Positions 16,741 through 25,055 of a DNA stretch of 64,000 bases are shown in pieces; position 1 is the first letter of the stretch; every line of letters starts with the position of its first letter. The notes beneath the pieces were generated by a model that ran no database searches, was not told the DNA's origin, and worked only from the letters and a program-made list of their open reading frames with translations. The position numbers and the translations under genes are program-made. The DNA is from Trabulsiella odontotermitis (GTDB lineage: Bacteria; Pseudomonadota; Gammaproteobacteria; Enterobacterales; Enterobacteriaceae). The stretch covers positions 992,001 through 1,056,000 of the forward strand of contig NZ_CP125781.1 of the NCBI RefSeq assembly GCF_030053895.1, read 5' to 3'.

Positions 16741-17553
16741 AGGGTAAACAGCGAATAATTCAGCTCATTTCGCAGATAACCGCCATTGTTGCCGGAGAGA
16801 TACTGTTCTTTAAATCCACGAACAGAGCTTTCTCCACCCAGAGTGAGTTGTTCAGCTCCGTATAGCCGGTCCGGTGACCACTGAAAGTAAACGCTGCTGA
16901 GCCACCAGAGATCGGTCGCGACGGGTCTCTGGAAGCTGCCGTTGAGGCTCCACTTGCGGAACTCCGCTTTCGGCACATCGCCATATTTGTCGTGATCGTC
17001 CTCCGCCCCCAGCCACGGTACGCCGTGGGTAAAAGACGGGTTGAGGGTCGCCACACCGCCGAGCACTTTTTGCGTGTGGTTGATACCGAGCATCACGCTG
17101 GAGAGCTTGCGGCTGCTGGAGCCCAGCAGCACGTCATCGAGATAATTGCGACTGATGCGGTGCGTGATGCCGGTCGTGAGTCCCGTTTTGATATCGCCAT
17201 TGCGGAATACCACCCATGAGCCGGTAAGCCGGTGGGTTTCGCTGTCGCCAGTTGAGCGCCATGGCCAGCCGTTGTTATCAATGGTGTTGAGGTAATTGCT
17301 CCAGCTGTAGCTGTAGTCGAGCAGACCGTAGCCATACGGCAGGCGCTGACGGGCGGGGCAGCGGCGTGCTGCGATCCAGTTCATCACGCTGACGCTGGTT
17401 CTGCTCAAGCAACTGTTGTTGCTGCTGTTGAATAGTATCGCGGTCAGCCGGAGACAGCGGCGCTGCTGTGGTGCGCACGCACGCTACCGCCAGAATGGCG
17501 ATACAGAAGAGGCGCGTGACGACGGAATATCCGTGTACTGGCTTCCTGCCCAT
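16704..17553 (-). pseudogene. cdiB: cdiB remnant (two-partner secretion transporter)
   Basis: The first about 65 codons encode a signal peptide and the CdiB/ShlB N-terminus APLSPADRDTIQQQQQQLLE with ERQ-rich helix. Near 17340 the frame jumps to YGYGLLDYSYSWSNYL, which belongs far downstream in the beta-barrel. So the POTRA domains and the first barrel strands are deleted and the fusion is out of frame. The barrel part (THRISRNYLDDVLLG ... LTLGGESSVRGFKEQYLSGN, the conserved VRGF loop motif) continues to LPWMGQISVMAA and ends where it joins the cdiA remnant, lacking the last strands. No functional exporter can be made. Confidence 0.85.
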
Positions 17554-17838
17554 TTCGTATCCTTAAGCGGAAATTAATTTGAGAAGTGAGCGCAACGGTA
17601 AAGTAAGGGGTATATTTTGTAAATGGTCTCAGTAACTATATGAATATATTTAAGGAAAATTAATTTTCTTTAACGTACGTCAGGATTTTTAGCGGAAAAT
17701 TGGAGATAAGTCGGCAGGGGAAATTGGTGTTTATTTCTTTTTTACTGCGGTGAATTATTATTGGTTATCAATATTACAATGTAAATATAATAAAATAGCA
17801 TTTACCTGTGAGTTACACAGATAAATGCCAGTACATTA
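17554..17838. other. AT-rich gap upstream of cdiB remnant, no gene seen
   Basis: It lies between the start of the cdiB remnant and the stop of the DUF4282 gene on the same strand. I see no convincing terminator, promoter or coding frame. Confidence 0.5.
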
Positions 17839-18090
17839 TTACTGTGCCGCTTTATCAGAATTTTCCGCGATACGACGCAGATATTCATTATTTTTAAATG
17901 CGATCATTATCAGTTCGAACATTACCCGGCAGCCGATCAGGCCAAAGATAATGGCAACGATCCCCCGAAGCAGTTCACCGCCAATCATAGTGAAAACGCC
18001 GCCCACCACGATCAGAACCATAAACAGCCAGTATAAAAATACCATCAGTTTCGGTGTCAACAGGTAATCAAAACCCAGAATTTGTTTCAT
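17839..18090 (-). CDS. DUF4282-family small membrane protein
   Basis: 83 residues from the ATG with AAGGA upstream; a longer frame to 18135 has no ribosome site. MKQILGFDYLLTPKLM is followed by two hydrophobic helices (residues about 15-40 and 45-70) and a charged C-terminus, the pattern of the DUF4282 family. Function unknown; presumably inner membrane. It stands alone between the CDI remnant and the next unrelated genes. Confidence 0.75.
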   Translation of the reverse strand: MKQILGFDYLLTPKLMVFLYWLFMVLIVVGGVFTMIGGELLRGIVAIIFGLIGCRVMFELIMIAFKNNEYLRRIAENSDKAAQ

Positions 18091-18324
18091 TTTCTTATCC
18101 TTAGAAAAAAGAGATGTGCCAGCGCAGAGCGGCATTCGAACTATAAAATAGCTTTTTCAGAATGTAAATATGTGTGACTGTTTGGTACCAGGCAGGCTAA
18201 CATCGCTTTTTATGTGGGTATTTTGGCATTTTTGCCAGAATGGCAATGGCATAATAAGTAAAAATAAGAATATTTCTTTCGACAGGCCACGATCCTGAAT
18301 TAGAGCAGGCAGAACGGAGTGACT

Positions 18325-18912
18325 ATGAGCGATAGTTTTACCATCATTGTCCCTGAACGCGTGATGATCCCTGAAGAAGAGGCGCGTGCACTGGGCAAAC
18401 GAATGCTTTCCTGGTTGCGAGAAAAAACGTGGGTGGGAAACCCGCTTCCGGGCTGTATTCTGACCCGGGAGCTGGGATACCGGCTCACCAAAAATGCGGC
18501 AGAGATTATTACGCCTGAGGATTTACCCCTCTTTACCTGGGTTGCCGACCACTGCGATCAGCAGGTCTATGGCTATCTGGCCATTAAAGTCGCTGACGAG
18601 TTAAAAGTGGTGCATCACAGCGGGCAGGGCGGGATAGCCTCGGCGATCTGCCCGGCCTGCGGCCAGGACATCGGCGAGCAATATTACGATCTCATTGAAA
18701 GCTGGTGGAATGCCGAAGGAAATGATGACGTCATCTGTCCCGCGTGTCAGCAAGCGTCACCCCTTCCGGCGTTCATGTCAGATCCTGTCTGGGGATTCAG
18801 CAATTTGAGTTTCCAGTTCTGGAATATCAACGCCCGCTTCAGTGAAAATTTTCTCGCGGCTTTTGCGAAAGAGCTTGGCGAACCGGTGCGCTTAGTGACC
18901 GGCAAAGTATAA
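18325..18912 (+). CDS. hypothetical protein with paired CxxC zinc-ribbon motifs
   Basis: 195 residues from the ATG with GGAG at five bases. I do not recognise a named family. The N-terminal half is a compact alpha/beta segment (VMIPEEEARALGKRMLSWLREK). Two CPAC motifs (ICPACGQDIGEQYYDL and ICPACQQASPLP) about 37 residues apart probably bind one zinc ion. No signal peptide, so cytoplasmic. The DUF523 gene starts 13 bp downstream and is likely co-transcribed. Confidence 0.75.
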   Translation: MSDSFTIIVPERVMIPEEEARALGKRMLSWLREKTWVGNPLPGCILTRELGYRLTKNAAEIITPEDLPLFTWVADHCDQQVYGYLAIKVADELKVVHHSGQGGIASAICPACGQDIGEQYYDLIESWWNAEGNDDVICPACQQASPLPAFMSDPVWGFSNLSFQFWNINARFSENFLAAFAKELGEPVRLVTGKV

Positions 18913-18925
18913 GGAAAGCGGCGGG

Positions 18926-19423
18926 TTGAAAGAGAAAATACTGATAAGCGCCTGTCTGATGGGATTTCCGGTGCGCTACAACCAGAGTGACAAACCGTTA
19001 CGTTCAGCATTGCTTGAGCGGTGGCAACAGGAAGAGAGGCTGATCGTTCACTGTCCGGAACTCGCCGCTGGGCTGGAAACGCCGCGGCTGCCCGCCGAGC
19101 TGACGGGCGGGCAGGGGGCGGATGCTCTGGCAGGGGGGGCGAAAATTCGCGAGGTGGACGGTAGTGACGTTACCCCCCATTATCTGCTGGCGGCCTGGCT
19201 GGCGCTGAAAACCGCACAGGAAAACCACTGCCGTTTTGCGATCATGACCGACGGCAGCCCGACCTGCGGCAGCAGCCGCATCTACGATGGTACTTTCCAG
19301 GGTAAAACGATCGCGGGCGAAGGTGTCGCGGCGGCGCTGCTGCGTCAGCATGGCATTGAGGTTTTTGCGGAACATCAGATGGCTGCGCTGGCGCAACGGC
19401 TTGTCGAGGTTGAGTCGGTGTGA
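18926..19423 (+). CDS. DUF523-family protein
   Basis: 165 residues from a TTG preceded by AAGGAAAG. ILISACLMGFPVRYNQ, VHCPELAAGLETPR and MTDGSPTCGSSRIYDGTFQGKTIAGEGV are the conserved blocks of DUF523, a cytoplasmic family with conserved cysteines and unknown biochemical role. It follows the zinc-ribbon gene closely. A 21-bp hairpin (GACCGTCG/CGACGGTC) follows its stop but lacks a T run on the plus strand. Confidence 0.8.
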   Translation: MKEKILISACLMGFPVRYNQSDKPLRSALLERWQQEERLIVHCPELAAGLETPRLPAELTGGQGADALAGGAKIREVDGSDVTPHYLLAAWLALKTAQENHCRFAIMTDGSPTCGSSRIYDGTFQGKTIAGEGVAAALLRQHGIEVFAEHQMAALAQRLVEVESV

Positions 19424-19460
19424 ATAAGACCGTCGAAAGTCGACGGTCCTGGAAAAAAGA

Positions 19461-20126
19461 TTACAGTGCGGTCTGCCCGTATTTCGGTGAGCGTGGACCA
19501 TATAACAAAGCACCGTCAGCCCCGGCGCTAAACATACGCACACTGGTGACCTGAGCGATGTCATGCGCTTTCTCTGTTGCTGAGTTGGCAATCTGCGTCA
19601 CTGCTGCCGTTAACAACATTCCCAACAGCCCGCCGTTGTTATTACTCTGGCCTTCATTGGTGGAGGCTGTCGCGCCGCCTGTCCACAATTCCTTGCCTGA
19701 GCGTAAATCCACTAAACGTGCCGTTGCCGTTACGCGTGTATCGCTATTCACAACCTGATAGGAAGTACCATAATCTGTGATAGTGATATACATCACCGCA
19801 TCAGCACCAAAAATATCGTGCAGTTTTTTCAATGGGATAGCGCTGATATCATCCGGATTGGTCGCGCCATTTTGTTTAAACGTCTCTTCCACGACGGCGA
19901 CCGGGAACACATAGTAACCAGACTCAGCCAGTGGCATGGTGACGCTACTCAGGAAGCTGTGGCTGGCGTTGACTTCTGGTGACTGATTTCTCGGCGGAAG
20001 GACCAGAATGCTGCGCGGCTTGCTTTCTTTGAACGCGGAATAGTCCGTCGGTTGTTTATTATTGGTGGCGCAACCCGTTAATATCAGTGCAAACGCAAGG
20101 GTGAAGAATGCGAATAATCCTTTCAT
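19461..20126 (-). CDS. DUF799-family lipoprotein
   Basis: 221 residues. The lipobox LTGC gives Cys19 after a hydrophobic signal, so it is a lipoprotein. SILVLPPRNQSPEVNASHSFLSSV and the ADAVMYITITDYGTSYQVV core match DUF799 (GNA1162-like) proteins, whose fold resembles TolB-N/CsgG-type domains. It is the last gene of a three-gene minus-strand operon with a CsgG-family gene and a DUF4810 lipoprotein gene. The three products probably form one outer-membrane-associated complex; its cargo or function is not established. Confidence 0.85.
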   Translation of the reverse strand: MKGLFAFFTLAFALILTGCATNNKQPTDYSAFKESKPRSILVLPPRNQSPEVNASHSFLSSVTMPLAESGYYVFPVAVVEETFKQNGATNPDDISAIPLKKLHDIFGADAVMYITITDYGTSYQVVNSDTRVTATARLVDLRSGKELWTGGATASTNEGQSNNNGGLLGMLLTAAVTQIANSATEKAHDIAQVTSVRMFSAGADGALLYGPRSPKYGQTAL

Positions 20127-20136
20127 TTTGTGTCCC

Positions 20137-20484
20137 TTATTTTTTTGCTGTCAGGAAATTAATATAAGAAGCCGATTCCGGGTACTGCGTTTTTTCGGCA
20201 TTAAATTCGGCCATCGCCAGGTCTGCGTTACCGGTGTTGCTGTAGAGCATTCCCAGTTGCGCATGAACACCAGGGGGAACAGGCTTGTTGCTTGAACGGG
20301 ACATTTCAATCAACTTCTGTAATGAGGCGATTTGTTCCTGGGCGCTGCTTTCATTGGTGTAATAGTGATAAACCGAGTCCTCATAACCATCCCACGTATA
20401 CAGCTTTTGCGGTGCGTGATTTGCGCAACCTGCAAGCAGTAATACTGCTGCGCCAGCAGCGATCCTGTTTAAATATGCCATCAT
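20137..20484 (-). CDS. DUF4810-family lipoprotein
   Basis: 115 residues with two adjacent ATG codons; AAGGAAAGG sits just upstream and fits the second best. The lipobox LLAGC is followed by YTWDGYEDSVYHYY, typical of DUF4810. The C-terminal half is helical and TPR-like (HAQLGMLYSNTGNADLAMAEF). Middle gene of the CsgG/DUF4810/DUF799 operon with gaps of about 10 bp on each side. Confidence 0.85.
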   Translation of the reverse strand: MMAYLNRIAAGAAVLLLAGCANHAPQKLYTWDGYEDSVYHYYTNESSAQEQIASLQKLIEMSRSSNKPVPPGVHAQLGMLYSNTGNADLAMAEFNAEKTQYPESASYINFLTAKK

Positions 20485-20493
20485 CCTTTCCTT

Positions 20494-21177
20494 TTAATTT
20501 GTATTTGACGGATTCCAGCTACCGTTCTCAATACCGGCAACCAGATTGTTTACGGCTTCACGAATGGCAAGATCCAGTACTTTGCCGTTCAGCGTGGAGT
20601 CATAGCTGGCGGTCCCGCCGAAACCAAGAATTTCACGATTAGACAGCTCGTATTCACCCGCGCCTTGTGAAGAAAAAACCACTTCTGATGTTTTAACATT
20701 GACGACATTCAGAGCGACTTTCGCATAAGCCACCTGCGATTTGCCGCGACCCAGAATGCCAAACAGCGCCCTGTCACCGGTCTCTTTACGACCGAATTCC
20801 GTCACATCACCGGTGATCACAAAGGTCGCGCCTTTTAATTGCTGGCTCTTACCGCTGATGTCTGCTTCAGCTTTGATCTCCTCCATATTCATGCGATCCA
20901 GTACATTAAAACGGCCAGTTTGCTGTAAGTGAGTAATCAAAATAGTTTTCGACTGATTACCTAACCGGTCGACACCATCAGAAAATATGCCATTCATATA
21001 ACTTGAACGGTTATCGAATTTCCCGACGGATATCGGGCTGCGTGGACCCTGCCAGGCCGTCTGGTAAGTGGCGACTTTCGCGACTTCGACAGAACGAGAA
21101 GATTCTTTCGCGCAGCCGGTGAGGAATAAAGCGCTAAGACAGAGCGAACTTACGATTATTTTTCTGGCAATCATCAT
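20494..21177 (-). CDS. CsgG/HfaB-family lipoprotein
   Basis: 227 residues. The lipobox LTGC makes it a lipoprotein. The CsgG-family core is visible: ISVGKFDNRSSYMNGIFSDGVDRLGNQ, ILITHLQQTGRFNVLDRMNMEE, then LKGATFVITGDVTEFG and a C-terminal AIREAVNNLVAGIENG. CsgG itself forms the curli secretion pore, but no curli genes are here and this protein is shorter than CsgG, so it is a paralogue. First gene of the three-lipoprotein operon. The start could be either of two consecutive ATG codons. Confidence 0.85.
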   Translation of the reverse strand: MMIARKIIVSSLCLSALFLTGCAKESSRSVEVAKVATYQTAWQGPRSPISVGKFDNRSSYMNGIFSDGVDRLGNQSKTILITHLQQTGRFNVLDRMNMEEIKAEADISGKSQQLKGATFVITGDVTEFGRKETGDRALFGILGRGKSQVAYAKVALNVVNVKTSEVVFSSQGAGEYELSNREILGFGGTASYDSTLNGKVLDLAIREAVNNLVAGIENGSWNPSNTN

Positions 21178-21582
21178 TTAATTTCCTTTAAGTATTGAAT
21201 AGCGCAAAGCGCCATTCCTTATAAAACGCACCACATTTCCCACCGGGAAATGGTGTGAACAAATTCAATATGGAAAAACATAAAACAAAGGCGCTGCGCT
21301 GCCAGGAAGAGAACGCACGGTCGGAGAGGCTGGGGAAACGAGATGACTCGCAGCAAACGATCCGTGTATTGACCCTGGCGTAGTGCCTGTGTCTTATCCT
21401 TCAGCCAAAAATCGTAGGAAAATGAAGTACAACGATAAGGTAAAAGATAATTTTTGTAAATGACCCTATAAAAAATGCGTGAAGCAGTGATGCATTTCGC
21501 TACCGCCGATCCTGTCGATCTTCTCCTTACCATTCCCCGATCTGCGATCAAAATCACAGACGCTTTTTCGTTGCACTGTATA
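21178..21582. other. divergent intergenic region, no gene seen
   Basis: Between the divergent CsgG-family and LacI-family genes. It must hold both promoters, but I cannot assign them with confidence. Confidence 0.4.
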
Positions 21583-21604
21583 TTTAGGTAATCGATTACC
21601 TAAA
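21583..21604. promoter_or_regulatory. 22-bp perfect palindrome, LacI-family operator
   Basis: TTTAGGTAATC is followed directly by its exact inverse, with central CG, the typical centre of LacI/GalR-family operators. It ends one base before the first in-frame ATG of the LacI-type gene, so it overlaps the position where a ribosome site would be. Autorepression by the adjacent regulator is the likely role. Confidence 0.8.
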
Positions 21605-22624
21605 ATGCAAATCATGAAAAAGAAACTGCTAATTAAAGATGTCGCGAACATGGCCGGTGTATCGACAGCAACGATTTCCCGCTTTCTGAACGGGAAATAT
21701 CAGTCTATGAGTGAAAGTACCCGCCAGAAGATTGCCAGTACGATTGAGAGTATTGGTTATCAGCCAAATAATATTGCCCGGTCATTACGCAGCCAGGAAA
21801 GTAAAACTATTGCCGTTATTATGGCGGATATTTTTAACCCGTACTCGATGGATGTCTTGCGGGGTATAGAGGAATATTGCTCGCAGGAAGGGTACAAGAT
21901 TTTTATTTGCGATGCGAAAAACTCCGGGGCCAGAGAACGTAACTATATCGAAGAGATGGTCAACCGCGGCGTTGATGGGTTTATTCTCAACACTACCGGC
22001 GAGAATGATCTATTTGTTAAGGGAATTTCCTTAGAACACCCCGTCGTATTGATCGGCAGAAAGATTAAAAACAGCAACATCAGCAGTGTCGCGGCAGATA
22101 ACGCGCAGGGCGTTAAACTCGCCCTTGAACACCTGTTGAAAACAAATTGCCGGCGTGTCAGTTATTTAACGCCAGCACCAGGGAATGTTTCACCCCGTAT
22201 TGAAAGAGTCGACACGTTCGGACGTTTTGCCGCGTTAAGCGCGTATTCACATATTGCCTTTGAATGCGTCAAATTTGATGTGATCGATCGCGAGCATGTC
22301 ATGAACACATTGGAAACGTTGACCGCCCGTTCTTCGCAAAACCACACCATTATTACCGGGAACGGGTTGCTGTCACTGCATGTGGTGCAGGCGGCGAAAG
22401 CGCTGAATAAGCGGATCCCGGAGGATTTCTCCTTGATCGGTTTTGATGAAACCGAATGGTCAGAGATCCTCAAAAACCCGCTGACTGTCGTGGCGCAACC
22501 GACCTATGACATTGGCTGTACCGCCGCGAAAGAAATAATCACTACGCTCAGAAAAGAAAATGAGAGCAATGCAGCACGGATCACTCTCTTGCCATTTTCA
22601 CTGATTGTCAGGGAAACCGCCTGA
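21605..22624 (+). CDS. LacI/GalR-family transcriptional regulator
   Basis: 339 residues (336 if the second ATG is used; neither start has a clear ribosome site). The N-terminal LacI HTH KDVANMAGVSTATISRFLNG and hinge QPNNIARSLRS are followed by a periplasmic-binding-protein-like sensor (VIMADIFNPYSMDVLRGIEE, FILNTTGENDLFV, LIGFDETEWSEILKNPLTVVAQP). It heads an operon with an enolase-superfamily dehydratase and an MFS carrier, so its inducer is probably a sugar acid or its keto product. A perfect palindrome abuts its start, suggesting strong autoregulation. Confidence 0.9.
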   Translation: MQIMKKKLLIKDVANMAGVSTATISRFLNGKYQSMSESTRQKIASTIESIGYQPNNIARSLRSQESKTIAVIMADIFNPYSMDVLRGIEEYCSQEGYKIFICDAKNSGARERNYIEEMVNRGVDGFILNTTGENDLFVKGISLEHPVVLIGRKIKNSNISSVAADNAQGVKLALEHLLKTNCRRVSYLTPAPGNVSPRIERVDTFGRFAALSAYSHIAFECVKFDVIDREHVMNTLETLTARSSQNHTIITGNGLLSLHVVQAAKALNKRIPEDFSLIGFDETEWSEILKNPLTVVAQPTYDIGCTAAKEIITTLRKENESNAARITLLPFSLIVRETA

Positions 22625-22640
22625 CGGACGAGAGGATATT

Positions 22641-23765
22641 ATGAGAATTAAATCCATCAATACCAGGGTAATTACAGACGAGCTGCCAGAGAAATTTGGC
22701 ATGTCACAATGGTTCTGGAATAAACGAGCAATTTGTATCGTTGAAGTGGAAACCGACGAAGGCATTACCGGCTGGGGCGAATGTTTTGGTCCGGCACAGG
22801 CGAATGCCGCGTTGATTAACGAACTGTTTGCGCCGTTACTGAAAGGCAAAAACCCGCTGCAGCGTCGGGTGATATGGGAAGAGATGTACAACCGGACGCG
22901 GGAATTTGGCAGGAAAGGCATTGCCATTACTGCGCTGTCGGGCATTGATATCGCGCTGTGGGATATTTTTGGCAAAGCTACCGGCAAGCCGATTGCCGAA
23001 TTGTTGGGCGCGGATCTCGAAACGCCAATTACAGCCTACGCATCCAGCTTTTATTACTCGCCGACAGATGATTTCCGGCAAATCGATATCGACGCCAGAA
23101 ATGGGCTGGATGAAGGCTATCAACATTTCAAAATGAAAGTCGACGCCCTGACGCTGGCGGAAGATATTAAGCGCGTGGCACGCGTGCGTGAACTGATTGG
23201 CCCTGACGCCACGCTCGCCGTGGACGCTAACCGCGCCTATACCACTCATGAAGCGCTGAAATTCGCCCAGGCAATTGAACAATACGACATTAGCTGGTTC
23301 GAAGAACCCATTTTACCGGACGACACGGCAGCCTATCACCAGCTTAAGCAGCAGTTCCCGATGAAACTCGCCGCCGGGGAATCGGAGTTCACCCGCTTTG
23401 GTTTCCGTCGTTTCCTCGAAGCCGACTGCGTGGACATCGCCCAGCCGGATGTCGCCGCCTGCGGCGGTATCAGCGAAATCCTCAACATCGCCGCGCTTTC
23501 TACCGCTTATGGCGTTGAGTGTTATCCGCATCAGTGGGGCTCGGGCATCTCGCTGGCAGCCACGCTGCACGTAATGGCGTCGCTTCCGGCGGCGGTACCG
23601 CGGATGGCGAAAGAGCCAGCACGGCTGGAGCTCGATCGCGCGCCCAATATCTTCCGCGACAAGTTAACCGATCTGGATATCGGCCCGGTGATGACGGTGC
23701 CGCATAAACCCGGACTGGGCATTGAGGTCGATCCTGACATGCTTGACCATTACGCGCTGAAATAA
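22641..23765 (+). CDS. mandelate racemase/muconate lactonizing enzyme family protein, probable sugar-acid dehydratase
   Basis: 374 residues from the ATG preceded by GAGAGGA, 16 bp after the LacI stop. Enolase-superfamily barrel with Lys164-x-Lys166 (HFKMK), metal ligands Asp195 (AVDANRAY), Glu221 (WFEEP) and Glu247 (AAGESEF), and a His297 base in YPHQWGSG. The K-x-K plus His arrangement is that of the mandelate racemase subgroup, most of which dehydrate acid sugars to 2-keto-3-deoxy acids. Residues around the active site do not match galactonate dehydratase DgoD as I recall it. No aldolase or kinase follows, so the product must enter metabolism through enzymes encoded elsewhere. Confidence 0.87.
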   Translation: MRIKSINTRVITDELPEKFGMSQWFWNKRAICIVEVETDEGITGWGECFGPAQANAALINELFAPLLKGKNPLQRRVIWEEMYNRTREFGRKGIAITALSGIDIALWDIFGKATGKPIAELLGADLETPITAYASSFYYSPTDDFRQIDIDARNGLDEGYQHFKMKVDALTLAEDIKRVARVRELIGPDATLAVDANRAYTTHEALKFAQAIEQYDISWFEEPILPDDTAAYHQLKQQFPMKLAAGESEFTRFGFRRFLEADCVDIAQPDVAACGGISEILNIAALSTAYGVECYPHQWGSGISLAATLHVMASLPAAVPRMAKEPARLELDRAPNIFRDKLTDLDIGPVMTVPHKPGLGIEVDPDMLDHYALK

Positions 23766-23778
23766 AAGGTAGAGAAAA

Positions 23779-25002
23779 ATGTTTAAATCGAAATGGTTCA
23801 GAATTGGCGTCACGCTGATGGTGGGGCTGTTTGTTGCCTACCTTGATCGTTCAAACCTCTCTATCGCGCTGCCCGGCATGGAGAAAGAGCTCGGCATTGA
23901 TGGTGCGGCGACAAAAAGTCTGGCGCTGACCGGTTTTCTGATTGGTTATGCGCTGGCGAACTTCTTTGGCGGCTTCCTGGCGAACCGCCTGAATCCTAAA
24001 ATCACCATCGTCACCATGGTGTTCCTGTGGTCGGTCGTCCAGATTATGACGGCGTGGATCACCTCGGCAGCGCTGCTGATTGCGTTCCGCATCATTCTGG
24101 GGATTGCCGAAGGGATTTACTGGCCGCAACAATTCCGTTTCGCCAGAGCCTGGTTTAATAAAGATGAGATTACCCGCGGCACCAACCTGATCCAGTTTTA
24201 CGGTCAGTTCCTGGCGCTGAGCCTGGGCTTTATCATCCTGACGCCGATCTTCGATCACCTCGGCTGGAAATGGGTGTTCTACATTACCGGCGGCATGGGT
24301 GTCTTTATTGTGGTGCCGATGTTCCTCGCGTTCCTGAAAAACAGCCCGGACAAGGCTTCTGCACCGGATGAACCGGTGGCAGAGCCGGAACCTGCTGGCG
24401 GCAAAATCAGCTTCAGCGATCTCGGCGGCGCCCCGTTCCTGCTGCTGGTGTTCAGCTATTTTGCGAACGGCATGCTGTTCTGGGGGATCACGCTGTTTAT
24501 CCCGATGGCCGTGCTGTCACTGGGTTTCAGCGGGTTTTCACAGGGCGCGGCGAGTGCGTTACCGTATTTCTTAGCGATTCTGCTGGCGATCCCGGTATCG
24601 TGGTACAGCGACAGAACGCAAAAACGCGGTCTCATTGCCGCCTGCGGGCTTGGTTCGGCGGGGCTGTTTTTAATCGCGCTGCCGTTCATCGACAGTCCAT
24701 TCGGTAAACTGGCGCTGATTACCTTAGCTATCGCCTGGTTTACCAGCTGCTACACCACCAATATCTGGTCGATTATTACTTCCAGCGTGAAGAAATCAGC
24801 GGTAGGGCCGGCAGCCGGGGTGATTAACGGCGTGGGCGCGGGGCTCGGGGGAACGACGGCCGGGTTTGTGGTGCAGTATCTGCAATCCTGGAGCGGTTCG
24901 TATGTGCCAGGTTTTACGGTACTTGGCGTTGTCGCTATCCTCGGTGGGCTCAGCGTTTACACCTACAGCCGGATCATGGCGGCGCGTCCGGTCAGCGCAT
25001 AA
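23779..25002 (+). CDS. MFS carrier, anion:cation symporter (sugar-acid) type
   Basis: 407 residues with twelve predicted helices and a central hydrophilic loop (PDEPVAEPEPAGG, around residue 200). FVAYLDRSNLSIALPGMEKELG, TGFLIGYALANFFGG and FRIILGIAEGIYWPQQFRFARAWF resemble the GudP/ExuT-like ACS family that imports glucarate, galactarate or hexuronates. Thirteen bp after the dehydratase, so the three genes form one transcription unit ending at a strong terminator. Confidence 0.88.
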   Translation: MFKSKWFRIGVTLMVGLFVAYLDRSNLSIALPGMEKELGIDGAATKSLALTGFLIGYALANFFGGFLANRLNPKITIVTMVFLWSVVQIMTAWITSAALLIAFRIILGIAEGIYWPQQFRFARAWFNKDEITRGTNLIQFYGQFLALSLGFIILTPIFDHLGWKWVFYITGGMGVFIVVPMFLAFLKNSPDKASAPDEPVAEPEPAGGKISFSDLGGAPFLLLVFSYFANGMLFWGITLFIPMAVLSLGFSGFSQGAASALPYFLAILLAIPVSWYSDRTQKRGLIAACGLGSAGLFLIALPFIDSPFGKLALITLAIAWFTSCYTTNIWSIITSSVKKSAVGPAAGVINGVGAGLGGTTAGFVVQYLQSWSGSYVPGFTVLGVVAILGGLSVYTYSRIMAARPVSA

Positions 25003-25018
25003 TCACCGGAACGCAACG

Positions 25019-25051
25019 CGGCAGCCATGGCATCACGGCTGCCGTTTTTTT
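25019..25051 (+). terminator. Rho-independent terminator after the MFS gene
   Basis: CGGCAGCC and GGCTGCCG pair around a 10-nt loop, followed by seven T. It separates this operon from the convergent DeoR-family gene. Confidence 0.88.
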
Positions 25052-25055
25052 ATCT

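Noticed and set aside
19427..19447. Terminator between DUF523 and DUF799 genes
   Set aside because: The hairpin (GACCGTCG/CGACGGTC) is perfect but has no T run on the plus strand and only a weak one on the minus strand, so its role is unclear.
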